Positions 1 through 10,300 of a DNA stretch of 64,000 nt are shown here, piece after piece. The notes beneath the pieces are model-generated. The model saw only the letters and a program-made list of their open reading frames with translations, was not told the DNA's origin and ran no database searches. Origin of the DNA: Diplonema papillatum (Eukaryota; Euglenozoa; Diplonemea; Diplonemida; Diplonemidae); NCBI GenBank assembly GCA_030068145.1, contig JAPJBO010000856.1:34709-98708 (forward strand), in the 5' to 3' direction. How positions within the stretch are numbered: position 1 is the stretch's first letter; each line of letters begins with the position of its first letter. The position numbers were made by a program, and so were the translations under genes.

Positions 1-3000
1 CGAGGCATCCGGAGGATGTGGAGGCGGGCTCTGTACGCGAGTGCGGCGGACTGCAGGGTGCCGCGGGCCCGGGCGCGCCGCAGGCGCGCGGCGGCCAACC
101 GGGCCCGGCAGCCCTGCGCCGCGGCCGCCAGCACGCGCTCCGCGACGATGCGGTGCAGCTGGTGCAGCTCCGCCTCGACGCAGAAGCTGTCCTCGGTCGC
201 CAGCAGCGGGCGCTCGTCGACGGGCGAACCGCGCAGGCCGGCCGCTGCGGCGGCGGTCTCCGGGGGGGTGCCCGCGTGACCCACTTCCGGCGTCGCCGAG
301 CCTGCCGCAGCGGTACCCTCCGTAGTGTCCGCACGGGCCGCTCCCGGCATTCCGGAGTCCGTGCCTGCTCCAGCTGCAGGTGCATTGTTCTCCGTAGTAG
401 TATCCACATGGCCCGCTCCCTGCGTTTCCGAGCCCAGGCCAGCCGCTGCAGTTGCACTCTCCGTAGTGTCCGCACGGGCCGCTCCCGGCTTTCCGGAGTC
501 CGTGCCTGCTCCACCTGCAGGTGCATTGTTCTCCGTAGTAGTATCCACATGGCACGCTCCCTGCGTTTCCGAGCCCAGGCCAGCCGCTGCAGTTGCATTC
601 TGCGTTGTGTCTGCACGGGCCGCTCCCGGCTTTCCGGAGTCCGTGCCTGCTCCAGCTGCAGGTACATTGTTCTTCTCCATAGTGCTGTCCACACGGCCCG
701 CTCCCGGCGGTGCAGAGTCTCGGGTTGCCGTGTGTTCGGCTTGTGGGCCCGCCTGCGGCTGTTGGCTCCCCAACGTCTCCGCGGGCGGGGTTTCCCCCTC
801 GGGGGCCACTTCCACAGACGACACCCGGCTCACCCCGGCTATCGTGCCGAAGCTGGGCGCGTCGGTATGTGGCCTCGCCTGCAGCTGCTTGTTCCCAGGC
901 CAAACTGCGGATGAGACCGCCTCTTCGGGTGTCACTTCCACCGACACCACCCGGCGTACGCCTGCAATCGCGCCGATCCCGTGCGCCGCGTGGTATGGCC
1001 TCACCCGAGGTTCGACGGCGGGGGCCGGCTTCTGCTCGGGCGCTCCGCTGGCCCCGAAAAGGCTGGTTCCAGCTTTTTCGGGCTTCTCGGCGGCGCCGTG
1101 CGTCTCCTCCTGGTGTGGGTGCCCCGAAAAAGCTCCGCCGGCCCCGAAAAGGCTGGCTCCAGCTTTTTCGGGCTTCGCGGCGGCGCCGTGCGTCTCCTCC
1201 CGGTGCGGCCGACGGCCGTGCCCCGAAGGATCTCCCGCGGAGCCCGCGGCCTTCTGCTTCTCGGTCGCCCCGCTTTCGGCGGCCGCCTCCCACGCGCCGA
1301 AGCCGCTGCCGCCGCCCAACGACCCCCTGCGGCCGGCGTCGGACTCCGCGTGCGGCGAGAGCGAGTTGCCGGCCGCCGCCGGCCCCGCCGCAGGCGGGGG
1401 CGGCGGGTTGTCGAGGAGCCCGCGCTTGGCCGAGCTCTTCCGCGACGACTGCTCCGGCGAGTCGCCGGTCTCGCACACGACGATGGTCAGCGGGCGGCGG
1501 CGCCCGGCACGCGGGTCGAGCGAGAAGTCCGTCAGCGCCGCGGCCACGTCGATGATCGCCTCCGCGGGCGATTTTATGACGGACACGCTGTTCACCAGCC
1601 CGGCGTCCTCGTCGGTCGCCTCGTCCCCGTACGACGGCTCGCGGTCAACGGTCAACAGCCGCGAAGCCGAATCCGGAGTGCGCAGCAGCGAGTTTTTATG
1701 GCTGAACGACCCTGCCCAGGAGGTTGCCCGCGCAACGTGGAAGTCGGGTTGGGTGACGGTGATGGTGTGCTCCATCGTGTCGTGCAGGTTGCGCACCGCC
1801 GTCCGGGCGGCGTACCCCGCGAAGCAGCGGGAGACGGTGCCGGCGGCTGCGAGCGACCGCAGCGAGCACAGCCGCCGGCGCGCCGCGAAGCCGGCGCCGA
1901 CCACGTGGAGCTCTGCCGCGGCCCGCCGCCGCCGGGCCAGCAACACCCGGGCTGCGTGCGCAGCCCCGCACGCCCGAAGCACCGCCCGCGCGGCGTGCGC
2001 CTTCGCGAGGTCCCGCCGTGCCGCCCAGCCGGCGCACGCCGCAGCGAGCGTCCTGCCGCAGGCCGCGCTCCGCGCGGCGGCCGCGTGCGCGCCGGCCGCA
2101 GCGCGGCCGTTCCATGCGGGGCGACTCGCCCGACGGACTGCCAGGGGGCGCTGGTTGGCGATCGACTCCGGCTTCGGCGTGTCGACCAGCCGGTCCGATC
2201 CGGCGTCCGACAGCTTCGACTCCGACGATCGGTGGCTCGACAGCGGCGGCGTGGGGGGCGTTTGCACTGCGTTCGACGAGCGAGGGAAGGCCAGAATATT
2301 CGCGGCGGTCTCAGCTTGCGCTGCCTCCGCCCTTTTGCCCTCGTTTTCTCCTTTTGCGGCTGCCGTCGGCGCTGCGTTCGATGAGCGAGGGAAGTCATGA
2401 ATATTTGCGGCGGCCTCAGCCTGCGCGGCCTCCGACGACGACTCCTTGCCCTGGGAGTCCGAAGCAAGGCCAGCTTCCTCGGTCGGAGGCAGTGGATCTC
2501 CACTCTTGCAGGCAGACTGGGAGCCTTGCCGGGCTCCGTCCTCCGAGGTGCTGGGTAACACGCGACCTGAATCGCCTGCTGGCACCGCATGCTGCGCCGG
2601 CGCGTGGCCGTGTGCGGGATCACCGACGGCGTCCCACGACGAGTCCTTGCCCCACCGGGGGTCCGAAGCGAGGCCGGCGTCGGCGGAAGCCGAGGTGGCC
2701 TCTTCCGTTGCGGCTTGGGAGGTCGTGTTGACGCTGCCCGCTTGCTCCCGCGCCTCGTGCGGCTGGCGGGCGGCCGGCGCTGCTTCCGCCGTCGACGCAC
2801 GGCTTCCGCTGCGGACGCTGTCGGCCCGTTGCCGCGCCGCTGGTGCTTCGGAGTTGAGGCAGCCGTTCGGTGCCGTGTTCGCGGACGAGGAGGCCGAGCC
2901 GCGCCGCGGCGGGCCGCCGCCGGCAGGACCGGTCGACGACTTTCGGGCCTGCGGGGCTGCTTCGGCGCTGTTGGATGGGAGGCGAGCGGCGGCAACCGGT

Positions 3001-4808
3001 GCGTTCGCGTCTTTGGACGATGCTGATGAGTTGCACCGCTGGGGAGCACCTGCAGAGCCGGAGGATGACTTTCGGGACACAGGGACACCTTCGGCGCTGG
3101 TGGACGGAACGCGAGCGGCAGCAACAGGTGGTGCATTCGCGTCTTTAGACGATGCTGAGTTGCCCCGCAGAAGAGCACCTGCAGAACCCGAGGATGACTT
3201 TCGGGACATAGGGGCGCTGGTGGATGCAACGCGGGCGGCAGCAACAGGTGTATTCGCGTCTTTAGACGATGCTGAGTTGCGCCGCGGGAGGGCACTCGCA
3301 GAACCCGAGGATGACTTTCGGGACACAGGGGCTCCTTTGGCGCTGGTGGATGGAACGCGGGCGGCAGCAACAGGTGTATTCGCGCCTTTGGACGACACTG
3401 CTGAGTTGCGCCGCCCCGCAGAGCCCGAGGATGACTTTCGGGACACAGGGGCTCCTTCGGCGCTGGTGGACGGAACGCGAGCGGCAGCAACAGGTGTATT
3501 CGCGTCTTTAGACGATGCTGAGTTGCGCCGCAGAAGAGCACCTGCAGAGCCTGAGGATGACTTTCGGGACACAGGGGCTCCTTCGGCGCTGTTGGATGGA
3601 ACGCGAGCGGCAGCAACAGGTGTATTCGCGCCTTTAGACGACACTACTGAGTCACGCCGCAGAAGGGCGCCTGCAGGACCGGAGGATGACTTTCGGGACA
3701 CAGGGGCTCCTTCGGCGCTGTTGGATGGAACGCGAGCGGCAGCAACAGGTGTATTCGCGCCTTTAGACGACACTACTGAGTCACGCCGCAGAAGGGCGCC
3801 TGCAGGACCGGAGGATGACTTTCGGGACACAGGGGCTCCTTCGGCGCTGTTGGATGGAACGCGAGCGGCAGCAACAGGTGTATTCGCGCCTTTAGACGAC
3901 ACTACTGAGTTGCGCCGCAGAAGGGCACCTGCAGGACCGGAGGATGACTTTCGGGACACAGGGGCTCCTTCGGCGCTATTGGATGGAACGCGAGCGGCAG
4001 CAACAGGTGTATTCGCGCCTTTAGACGACACTACTGAATCACGCCGCAGAAGGGCGCCTGCAGGACCGGAGGATGACTTTCGGGCTTCTTCGGCGCTGCT
4101 GGATGCGGCAACAACAGGTGGCTTCGCATCTTTCGACGACACTGAGTCGCGCCGCAGAAGGGCACCTGCAGAACCCGAAGATGACTTTCCGGCCGCAGGG
4201 GCACCTTCGGCGCTGCTGGATGGGGCGCGAGAATGGGACGGATCCGCGGGGTTTTCAGCCACCGCGCCGCCCTCGGGGAGCACCGTTTCGGGGCTGGCGG
4301 CCTCTGCCTCCGACTCGGATCGCACGACGCCGGGGAAGCTGGGGATGCGCGGGATTTGCGGCGGGTGGTGGCCGTGAGGCTCCGGCGGAGCCGATGCTGT
4401 GCCTTCCTCCGAACAGCTTTCGACCCGGCGGATCTCGACGGAGCCGGCGCTAGAGCGGCGGCGGTGGAGGAGCGACTTGGCCGCGGCCGGCGCCTGCGCG
4501 CCGGCGCCGAGCAAAAAGCTGCTTTTCCGCGGGTTCGACAGGCCCGACACCCGCCGGACCACCGGCTCGGCGCCTTCGGCGGCCGCGGGCTCCCGGTCGG
4601 TCTCTCCGTCGGCGGAAGACCCGGTTGAATCGTCGAGCTTCGCCTCCGTGTCCGTAGAGTCGTCGGCGATCTCGAACGTCAGCGATTCATCGTCGTCACC
4701 ATCCCCGCCGTTCTCCGCGTTCCCCGCGGCCCCTTCGCTCTCACCGGATCCCGTCGAGTCCAGGAAGAACAGCGGCAGACTCTCCCTGCTGTCATCGTCC
4801 TCCGTCAT
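1..4808 (-). CDS. Giant low-complexity, tandem-repeat protein; N-terminal ~1,600 residues, C-terminus outside the window
   Basis: The minus-strand frame is open from an ATG at 4808 to the left edge. I do not recognise a family. Residues 1-60 are acidic (starts MTEDDDSRESLPLFF). About 60-195 is a Ser/Arg/Pro linker. About 195-625 holds eleven ~43-residue repeats containing RKSSS and LLRRDSV or LLRRNSV. About 885-1035 is Ala/Arg-rich and probably helical. About 1035-1160 looks more globular (HTITVTQPDFHVARA). Then come 30-residue x2, ~40-residue x2 and 47-residue x3 repeats, and a helical stretch (ELHQLHRIVAERVL) running off the edge. Repeat units in the 43-residue block differ in length only by multiples of three bases, so the block is under coding constraint. 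Composition, GC-rich third positions and the duplicated 5' end favour this strand over the long open plus-strand frames. RRxS-hydrophobic matches the known PKA-type consensus; phosphorylation is inference. Introns cannot be excluded. Confidence 0.75.
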   Translation of the reverse strand, partial: MTEDDDSRESLPLFFLDSTGSGESEGAAGNAENGGDGDDDESLTFEIADDSTDTEAKLDDSTGSSADGETDREPAAAEGAEPVVRRVSGLSNPRKSSFLLGAGAQAPAAAKSLLHRRRSSAGSVEIRRVESCSEEGTASAPPEPHGHHPPQIPRIPSFPGVVRSESEAEAASPETVLPEGGAVAENPADPSHSRAPSSSAEGAPAAGKSSSGSAGALLRRDSVSSKDAKPPVVAASSSAEEARKSSSGPAGALLRRDSVVSSKGANTPVAAARVPSNSAEGAPVSRKSSSGPAGALLRRNSVVSSKGANTPVAAARVPSNSAEGAPVSRKSSSGPAGALLRRDSVVSSKGANTPVAAARVPSNSAEGAPVSRKSSSGPAGALLRRDSVVSSKGANTPVAAARVPSNSAEGAPVSRKSSSGSAGALLRRNSASSKDANTPVAAARVPSTSAEGAPVSRKSSSGSAGRRNSAVSSKGANTPVAAARVPSTSAKGAPVSRKSSSGSASALPRRNSASSKDANTPVAAARVASTSAPMSRKSSSGSAGALLRGNSASSKDANAPPVAAARVPSTSAEGVPVSRKSSSGSAGAPQRCNSSASSKDANAPVAAARLPSNSAEAAPQARKSSTGPAGGGPPRRGSASSSANTAPNGCLNSEAPAARQRADSVRSGSRASTAEAAPAARQPHEAREQAGSVNTTSQAATEEATSASADAGLASDPRWGKDSSWDAVGDPAHGHAPAQHAVPAGDSGRVLPSTSEDGARQGSQSACKSGDPLPPTEEAGLASDSQGKESSSEAAQAEAAANIHDFPRSSNAAPTAAAKGENEGKRAEAAQAETAANILAFPRSSNAVQTPPTPPLSSHRSSESKLSDAGSDRLVDTPKPESIANQRPLAVRRASRPAWNGRAAAGAHAAAARSAACGRTLAAACAGWAARRDLAKAHAARAVLRACGAAHAARVLLARRRRAAAELHVVGAGFAARRRLCSLRSLAAAGTVSRCFAGYAARTAVRNLHDTMEHTITVTQPDFHVARATSWAGSFSHKNSLLRTPDSASRLLTVDREPSYGDEATDEDAGLVNSVSVIKSPAEAIIDVAAALTDFSLDPRAGRRRPLTIVVCETGDSPEQSSRKSSAKRGLLDNPPPPPAAGPAAAGNSLSPHAESDAGRRGSLGGGSGFGAWEAAAESGATEKQKAAGSAGDPSGHGRRPHREETHGAAAKPEKAGASLFGAGGAFSGHPHQEETHGAAEKPEKAGTSLFGASGAPEQKPAPAVEPRVRPYHAAHGIGAIAGVRRVVSVEVTPEEAVSSAVWPGNKQLQARPHTDAPSFGTIAGVSRVSSVEVAPEGETPPAETLGSQQPQAGPQAEHTATRDSAPPGAGRVDSTMEKNNVPAAGAGTDSGKPGAARADTTQNATAAAGLGSETQGACHVDTTTENNAPAGGAGTDSGKPGAARADTTESATAAAGLGSETQGAGHVDTTTENNAPAAGAGTDSGMPGAARADTTEGTAAAGSATPEVGHAGTPPETAAAAAGLRGSPVDERPLLATEDSFCVEAELHQLHRIVAERVLAAAAQGCRARLAAARLRRARARGTLQSAALAYRARLHILRMP
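320..745 (-). repeat. 141-bp in-frame tandem repeat (3 copies)
   Basis: The plus-strand string CCGTAGTGTCCGCACGGGCC recurs at 320, 461 and, diverged, about 602, a period of 141 bp or 47 codons. On the coding (minus) strand each unit reads roughly NNAPAAGAGTDSG followed by GAARADTTE and an Ala-rich stretch. The third copy is more diverged. Confidence 0.85.
1050..1230 (-). repeat. 90-bp in-frame tandem repeat (2 copies)
   Basis: GCCCCGAAAAGGCTGG starts at 1051 and again at 1141, giving a 30-codon unit. The encoded unit on the minus strand contains EETHGAA, KPEKAG and SLFGA. A separate two-copy repeat of ~40 codons (IAGVRRVVSVEV / IAGVSRVSSVEV) lies just below, around 790-990. Confidence 0.8.
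2932..4225 (-). repeat. 43-residue tandem repeat block (11 units) with RKSSS and RRxSV motifs
   Basis: Unit anchors (plus GAGGATGACTTTCGGG or variants) lie at 2932, 3061, 3190, 3307, 3427, 3553, 3682, 3811, 3940, 4069 and 4177. Spacings are 129, 129, 117, 120, 126, 129, 129, 129, 129 and 108 bp, all divisible by three. Units between 3553 and 4069 are nearly identical and the outer units more diverged, which is typical of recent unequal crossing-over in the middle. Encoded consensus pieces are NSAEGAPVSRKSSSG and ALLRRDSVVSSKGA. Confidence 0.9.
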
Positions 4809-5707
4809 CCCCAGCGGCAGGACAGCCCGGGGGGTCGGCGCGCACCGTCCGGGCGGGGCGCTACCCTGCTTCCTCGCCGGCTGCTCGGAATATTTAGCGT
4901 GTTTTCCGTTTCTTTTTTTTGGTGTTTGTCCAATCCGACAGCAAGCGCGTGTCAGACGAGCCCGCCCGAAGGCAGTTGTGGTTTTCTTCAGGCGGGTCTT
5001 CTCTGCCGGCGGAAGTTGTTTGGGCCAGATCTCTTTTGTGGTTCCGACGATTCCGAAAGGGCGTACAGATTGTGTCTTTCGACTTTTTTGTCAACGTTTT
5101 CTTTATTTTTTCCCCTCTGTCTTTGTTTTTTTTTTTCCCCTGCAGAAGGATGTCGGATTGGAGCTATTGCGACTTGCGATACCGAAAATAGAACCTCGTG
5201 TGAGAACAAGACCACAAAGAGAGCCTCGTCGTCGTCGTCACCATCCCCGCCGTTCTCCGCGTTCCCCGCGGCCCCTTCGCTCTCACCGGATCCCGTCGAG
5301 TCCAGGAAGAACAGCGGCAGACTCTCCCTGCTGTCGTCGTCCTCCGTCATCCCCAGCGGGAGGGCGGCCCGGGGGGGTCGGCGCGCACCGTCCGGGCGGG
5401 GCGCTCCCCTGCTTCCTCGCCGGCTGCTCGGAATATTTCGCGTGTTTTCCGTTTCTTTTTTTTGGTGTTTGTCCGATCCGACGACAGCAAGCGCGTGTCA
5501 GACTAGCCCACCCGAAGGCAGTTGTGGTTTTCTTCAGGCGGGTCTTCTCTGCCGGCGGAAGTTGTTTGGGCCAGATCTCTTTTGTGGTTCCGACGATTCC
5601 GAATGGGCGTACAGATTGTGTCTTTCAACTTTTTTGCCAACGTCTTCTTTATTTTTCCCCCTCTGTCTCTTTTTTTTTTTTTTTTTTTTTTTTTCCCTGC
5701 AGAAGAA
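4690..5707. repeat. Tandem duplication of the giant gene's 5' end and upstream region
   Basis: About 4690-5150 and about 5232-5707 are closely similar, offset by 542 bp. The two arms share the first ~38 codons of the minus-strand gene, its ATG, and about 340 bp upstream of it ending in a T-rich tract and CCCTGCAGAAG. About 80 bp of unrelated sequence separates them. Both arms carry long T runs of different lengths near their right ends. If the ATG at 4808 is the true start, the promoter lies within the duplicated segment. Confidence 0.85.
4988..5350 (-). pseudogene. Truncated duplicate of the giant gene's N-terminus
   Basis: The ORF starts with the same acidic N-terminus as the gene at 4808 (MTEDDDSRESLPLFF) and matches it for ~38 residues. 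It then leaves homology at the duplication border, enters unrelated sequence and stops after 120 codons. It has the same upstream region as the parent, so it could be transcribed, but most likely it is a by-product of the tandem duplication. Confidence 0.7.
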
Positions 5708-6480
5708 CAGGGGTCTTTAAAAGTTTGGGGGTTGGAGCGGAAAACCCGGTGTCAGCCAAAAACCCGGTGTGAGGTCAAATTTTTTTTTTCCAACACTTGG
5801 GCAGCAGCAGGGGACTTTAGCTCTTTGTCTGACGAGCAAAAAAGCCGGTTTCAGCCAAAAACCCGGTTTTGGGGCTCTGCGGTGCCTGTGGGTGTCTGAG
5901 TGCCTGGAACCGTCGCCCCGCGCACGTAAACAAAGGGACGGAGGGGGGTGGTGAGATAAGCTTGCGGTGGTGGTGGTGTGCACGTCTATCAAACTACGGA
6001 GTGGTAAGTGAAAAGCTTCGAATTGCAGTGACACACCGTGACGCGCCATGTATCTGCAGTCACTGTACAGTACAGTACAGTACAGGGGCCACTTGAAATC
6101 ATAATTTATAAATTATTTTTATTTTTTTGAAAAACCGAAACCGGAAAAACCCGGTTCCTGAAACCGGGAAACCGGGTTTCCAAAGTCCCCTGGGCAGCAG
6201 GGATGCCTTGGGACGAAAATCCCTACGCTCTAAACCGGGGTTTTGGGGAATCACACGGCATTCAGCGGTGACCCTACTGTAGCCCCGACCCGCACAGTAG
6301 GCTGTGTTGACGCTTCGGGTGGGGGGAGACCTGCCCGCGCAGCGATATTTTTTGTGGTAGTGAGCCTCCTTTTGGCTTCTGCATGCGTGTGCCGCCTCTG
6401 GTGCACGATTGAACCAGCGTTAAACTCCGGAACACCGATCCAGCAACTCTTCTTATGGCGGTTTTGTGTTTCTTAAGGAG
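5708..6480. other. Non-coding spacer rich in AACCCGG/CCGGGTTT hairpins
   Basis: No convincing gene. Short AAAACCCGGT-type strings recur on both strands (about 5740-5870 and 6125-6250), and around 6130-6180 they can fold on each other. An ACAGT repeat (TACAGTACAGTACAGTACAG) lies near 6065. The phrase 'AAGTCCCCTG' recurs here (about 6184), at 13027 and, as GTCCCCTG-like text, in other repeats, suggesting a shared repeat family. Confidence 0.5.
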
Positions 6481-6800
6481 CCCTGCGCCGCAGGCGCGGA
6501 AACTTTTAAACGGTCGCACTTACGGATCAAAGCAGATGGGCACTAGGGTGGCTCGTCACAACTAGGTTGGCTGACATGTCAATTAAACCTGCGCCGCAGG
6601 CGCGGAAATTTTGACGGTCGCACTTACAGTTAAACAGATGGACGGAAACACGTTGGTTTGTCCCCGGCTGCAGCAGGTTTTCGTCCTGCACAACGCCCCT
6701 GCATTGCCTGCCACGGTGGAACACTGTGAACAGAATGAGCAAATAATGCGGTAGCCCCATGACGGAAAACACCTGCGCCGCAGGCGCGGAAAACTTTTGG
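6480..6800. repeat. Three GCGCC-GCA-GGCGC hairpin repeats
   Basis: CCTGCGCCGCAGGCGCGGAAA-like strings occur at about 6484, 6589 and 6772. Each has the perfect stem GCGCC/GGCGC with a 3-nt loop, followed by GGAAA(A)nTTTT. Related GCGCCGAAGGCGCG strings occur at about 13507 and 17886. Sequence between the copies is not conserved. Confidence 0.7.
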
Positions 6801-6849
6801 CGCCTTTCTGGCCAGCCAGCTAAGTACGAAGATCGCAAAACAGTTTTCC

Positions 6850-7355
6850 GTGAAAGAAATTTCCGCCGGTGGTTTCTGCTATGAGAAGATTTTTTCCATC
6901 AGGTTTCTGCCACGAGAAATTTCCACCGATGGGTTCCGTTCGAAAACATTTCCACCAACAATTTCTGTTAGAAAAGTTTTCCGCCAAGCTTCCCGTGAAA
7001 GAAATTTCCGCCGGTGGTTTCTGCCATGCGAAAATTTCCATCAGTTTTCTGTCGTGAGAAAATTTCCACCACCAGTTTCCCACGAAAGAAATTTCCGCCA
7101 GTAGTTTTCACGAGAACATTTCCATCATCGGTTTCCGCCACGACAAAATTTCCATCAGTTTTCTGTCGTGAGAAAAATTTCCACCAACAGTCGTTTCCAC
7201 GAGAACATTTCCATCAGGTTTCCGCCACGAGAGAAATTTCCGCCAGATTTCCGCCACGAGAAAATTCCCATCATTTTTCTGTCGCAGAGAAAATTTCCAC
7301 CAACAGTATTCCACAAAGGAAATTTCCGCCAGTAGTTTCCACGAGAAAATTTCCA
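6850..7355. repeat. Degenerate ~29-bp tandem array, left part
   Basis: About 18 units containing (G)GAAATTTCC or GAGAAAATTTCC followed by RYCAG and TTTC. Anchors recur every 26-31 bp between 6943 and 7343. The core GGAAATTTCC is a perfect palindrome. The same array resumes at 12795, so the intervening 5.4 kb is an insertion. Confidence 0.85.
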
Positions 7356-10300
7356 ACGTTATTTGTGGATTAGAAGGTCGGTATTTTAAAGTCTCCGGTT
7401 GACCGTAGAAAGAGTGCGACTCGTTTCGGGTGTTGTGTCACTCCGTTGTGAAACCTTGTGAAGTCCCCTAACGCGTTTAGAGGGTGCTTGGGTTTGGGTA
7501 GGGTGTGGTCGTTCTGCTGCGGCGTGAAAAGCCAGGAAGTTTCGACGCTAATCTTCGACTCTTGATTAAGTTCACCGGGTTGCGTGCTCGTCAGGAAGAT
7601 CCCGGTGCCTGGCTTTTCTTCTGGGTGGTTTCGTGTTGATCGGCGGCTGTGTGTTACGAGGCACGGATTAGGGGATGAAAAAAGGAAAAAGAAATGGGGG
7701 AGAAAAAGAAGGGGGGGAGAGGGGGAGAGGGGAAGTTGGGGTTTTGAGGGTTGTCCTCGGGGTACGGGGGGGGGTGGTTGGAGGGTTTGAGTGACAGAGG
7801 TTACGCTTGCGCTGTTCGCATGAAGGCTCGTTGGCTCGAAGAAGTGGAAGTAGCGTAGGTTATTGTTCGATGTTATTCTTACAGTCGTAAGATGTGATAA
7901 AAAAATTTATTTTAAAAAAACCTTATTTGACTGTTTGTTGTCCTCCACAGTCGGGGTTCTCTAGCTGCACGAGGCAGCCGTGGATGATGAAATTAAGTTC
8001 CTCGCTTACTTTGCTTATTCTTTTTCGTAGCCTTGAGCGTGTGCGATACCGCTGGGTTTCTCTTGCATTTTGAGATATGGTGGCGTAGACTTTTGAAGCG
8101 CGCTTTCCCTGCGGTCCGTCCGTCGTTGTTGCAGTATGGGCATTTGCGTTTTCCGAGGGCTTTCTGTGCCGCCTTTCGTACTGGGCTTGTTGCTAGAGTC
8201 ATCTCTTTGCAGTGAAGCATGTGTGTACGGAGGCCTTTGGCGCCTTTGAACTTGTTGCCTGCGTCCGTGGTAGTTGCTTTGCAGGCTGGGCATGCCCAAA
8301 TCAGCGTTCCTTCATGCTGTGTTGTTTCTTCGGATGAGGTCTCGTCGTCTGAGGTAGGGGTGTCCCCTCGCAATTCTTCGAGCAGTTCGAGTGTTTGTGT
8401 AGGGTCTGTGTCGGTGGTGTCTTCTTTCGTGTACAGGAACATGTACGTGGCGTTGTCTGTGTACGTAGGTTCCCGGGAGTGTGAGGTGGTTTCGTTGTTG
8501 TAATGTGTCCAGTTTTGGTCTGTGAAAGGGGTGCGGTTACGTTTGTGGATGGTGTAGTGGCCGGCGTTCTCTCTTCCTGTGTGTGTTATAACGGCTTGGA
8601 GTTCGTATTTGTGTTCGTGGTCCGGAATGTTGAGGGTGGGATCAGCTGCCACCGGGGTTCGATTTTCGTTTGCGAACTCGTTCCGTCTAAGACACAGTAG
8701 TAATGTGTCTTGTGCTGCTCGGATACTGGTTTGCGTTTCTGCTGTCTTTGTCTTTTTGCACTTGTCACATCTGTAATCTTTGGGGGTGCTTTTCTTGCAG
8801 AAACTGTCCAGACATCCTTGAGCGGTGCTGGCCTGTATTGCGAGGATTGTCATGCTGTAGGGTTGATCTTCTGTTTTGATGTAGCCGCAGTTGTTGCAAT
8901 GGATTGTTGTCGTCTGTAGGTGTAATAATTCGTTGAAGGCGTCGCTGCAGTTTGGTTGGCACGTGCGGTGTTCTTCGTTTTCGTTCGCTATCGCAGCGAG
9001 TAGTTGAAGTAAGGCTTCTTCTAGGTCGTGTTGTTCTCCGTCGCCGAGGTGTGTGTCCATGTGCTCGAAGAGCCTTTGGACGACGTTTTGGGTTTTCCTG
9101 CCGCTTATCCATTCGTTCACGTCTTGTGTGCATGGGCCTGTTTGGTGTTGTGGACAGTCGGTGTACTTGCGTATTTGATTTGACAAGTGTGTCGCTGCTA
9201 TGAGGTTTAGCGACGCTTGCAGGAAGCAAGAGTTTCTTGTCGTGTATTTGCGAAGTTGCTGTGGGTGTTTCCGCTTCGTTTTGGCTGCTACTGCTGCGGC
9301 GATGGTGATGGTTGCAACGAGGCTGGCTACTCGTTCCGTGACGGTTAATTCGGGTGTGGGTTGTGATGGAGAGTCAACGGAGGATGGTGATTCGCTCGGT
9401 AAGTGGGCTGGGAAGAAGTTGGTTGGCCTGTGTTTGCCGGCGTACTCCGGTTCGTTGATGCGTGGTTGGCGTTTTTTGTGCCGGGCTACGCAGAATCCAA
9501 GGAACGGCTTGAGCTGGCTGTGGAGTCGTGGCAGGTTGCCGAATTCCTCTGTGAGCCATGCGTTCCAGGGTGCGTATAGTACCCGTGGGTTGTGACCTCT
9601 GTCGATCATGGCATATACGCTCCTCTGTATTTCTACACGCAGGTCTTGTAGGTGGTTCGTTTGTCGGATTGCTCGTATCAGCGAGCCCTTGAAAATCCCG
9701 CTCGCTTGCGCCTTGGGAGCCGTTGTTAAATGGTGGGTATAGCGGGTCCCGTAGTTTTTCGGTTGTATTGTGAGGCGGATGTGCGGTGCGTGGGGAGGAT
9801 CCGGACGTTCGACGCGTATCCGGACTCCGAGAAATACTACGTCGTCGTGTGCTGTAGTTGTGTTTTTGTACCGCATGTTGTAAAGGTGCTGCGGTGGTGG
9901 TGTGGTCCCGAAGTTGAGGAAGTCGTCGATGAAGCGGTAGGTGTGTGCGTGTGCCTTCGCTTCTTCGATCTTTCCTTCATCTACGAGGCTGTCTACGTAT
10001 GCTTTCTCGATCCGATAGCAGAAAAGGTTTGCTATATCCGAGCTAGCATTACCGCCCATAGGTATGCCGTCGGTCTGCCTGAGTACTTGATCGCCTTGTG
10101 CTATGTAGCTGTTACCGATAATGATTGCAAGTAGTTCTTTGACTGCTTCTCTGGAGTATGCGCGCTTCGTGTCGTTCGTCTGCCGGCTGAAGGTGAAGGT
10201 TTTCTTGCCTTTCTGTTTCGCTCCACGTGTTAGGTTAGGGTTGCCGTTCTGTTCTTCGAATTCGAAAGCTTCTTCGATCGCTTCGCATACTTCTTCCACT

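Noticed and set aside
1652..3616. Minus-strand open frame of 654 codons (LPLAFHPTAPKEPLCPES)
   Set aside because: It is the neighbouring frame of the chosen gene on the same strand, Pro/His/Cys-rich with poor composition.
325..4377. Long plus-strand open frames (325-2400 and 2446-4377), which translate the repeat block as DDFRDTGAPSALLDG
   Set aside because: They oppose the minus-strand gene. The minus frame gives one continuous protein with a plausible acidic N-terminus, helical regions and phosphorylation-like motifs, and its 5' end is duplicated. I read the plus frames as a side effect of high GC and in-frame repeats.
5100..5720. Plus-strand FFFF-rich frames
   Set aside because: They translate the T runs in the duplicated 5' region.
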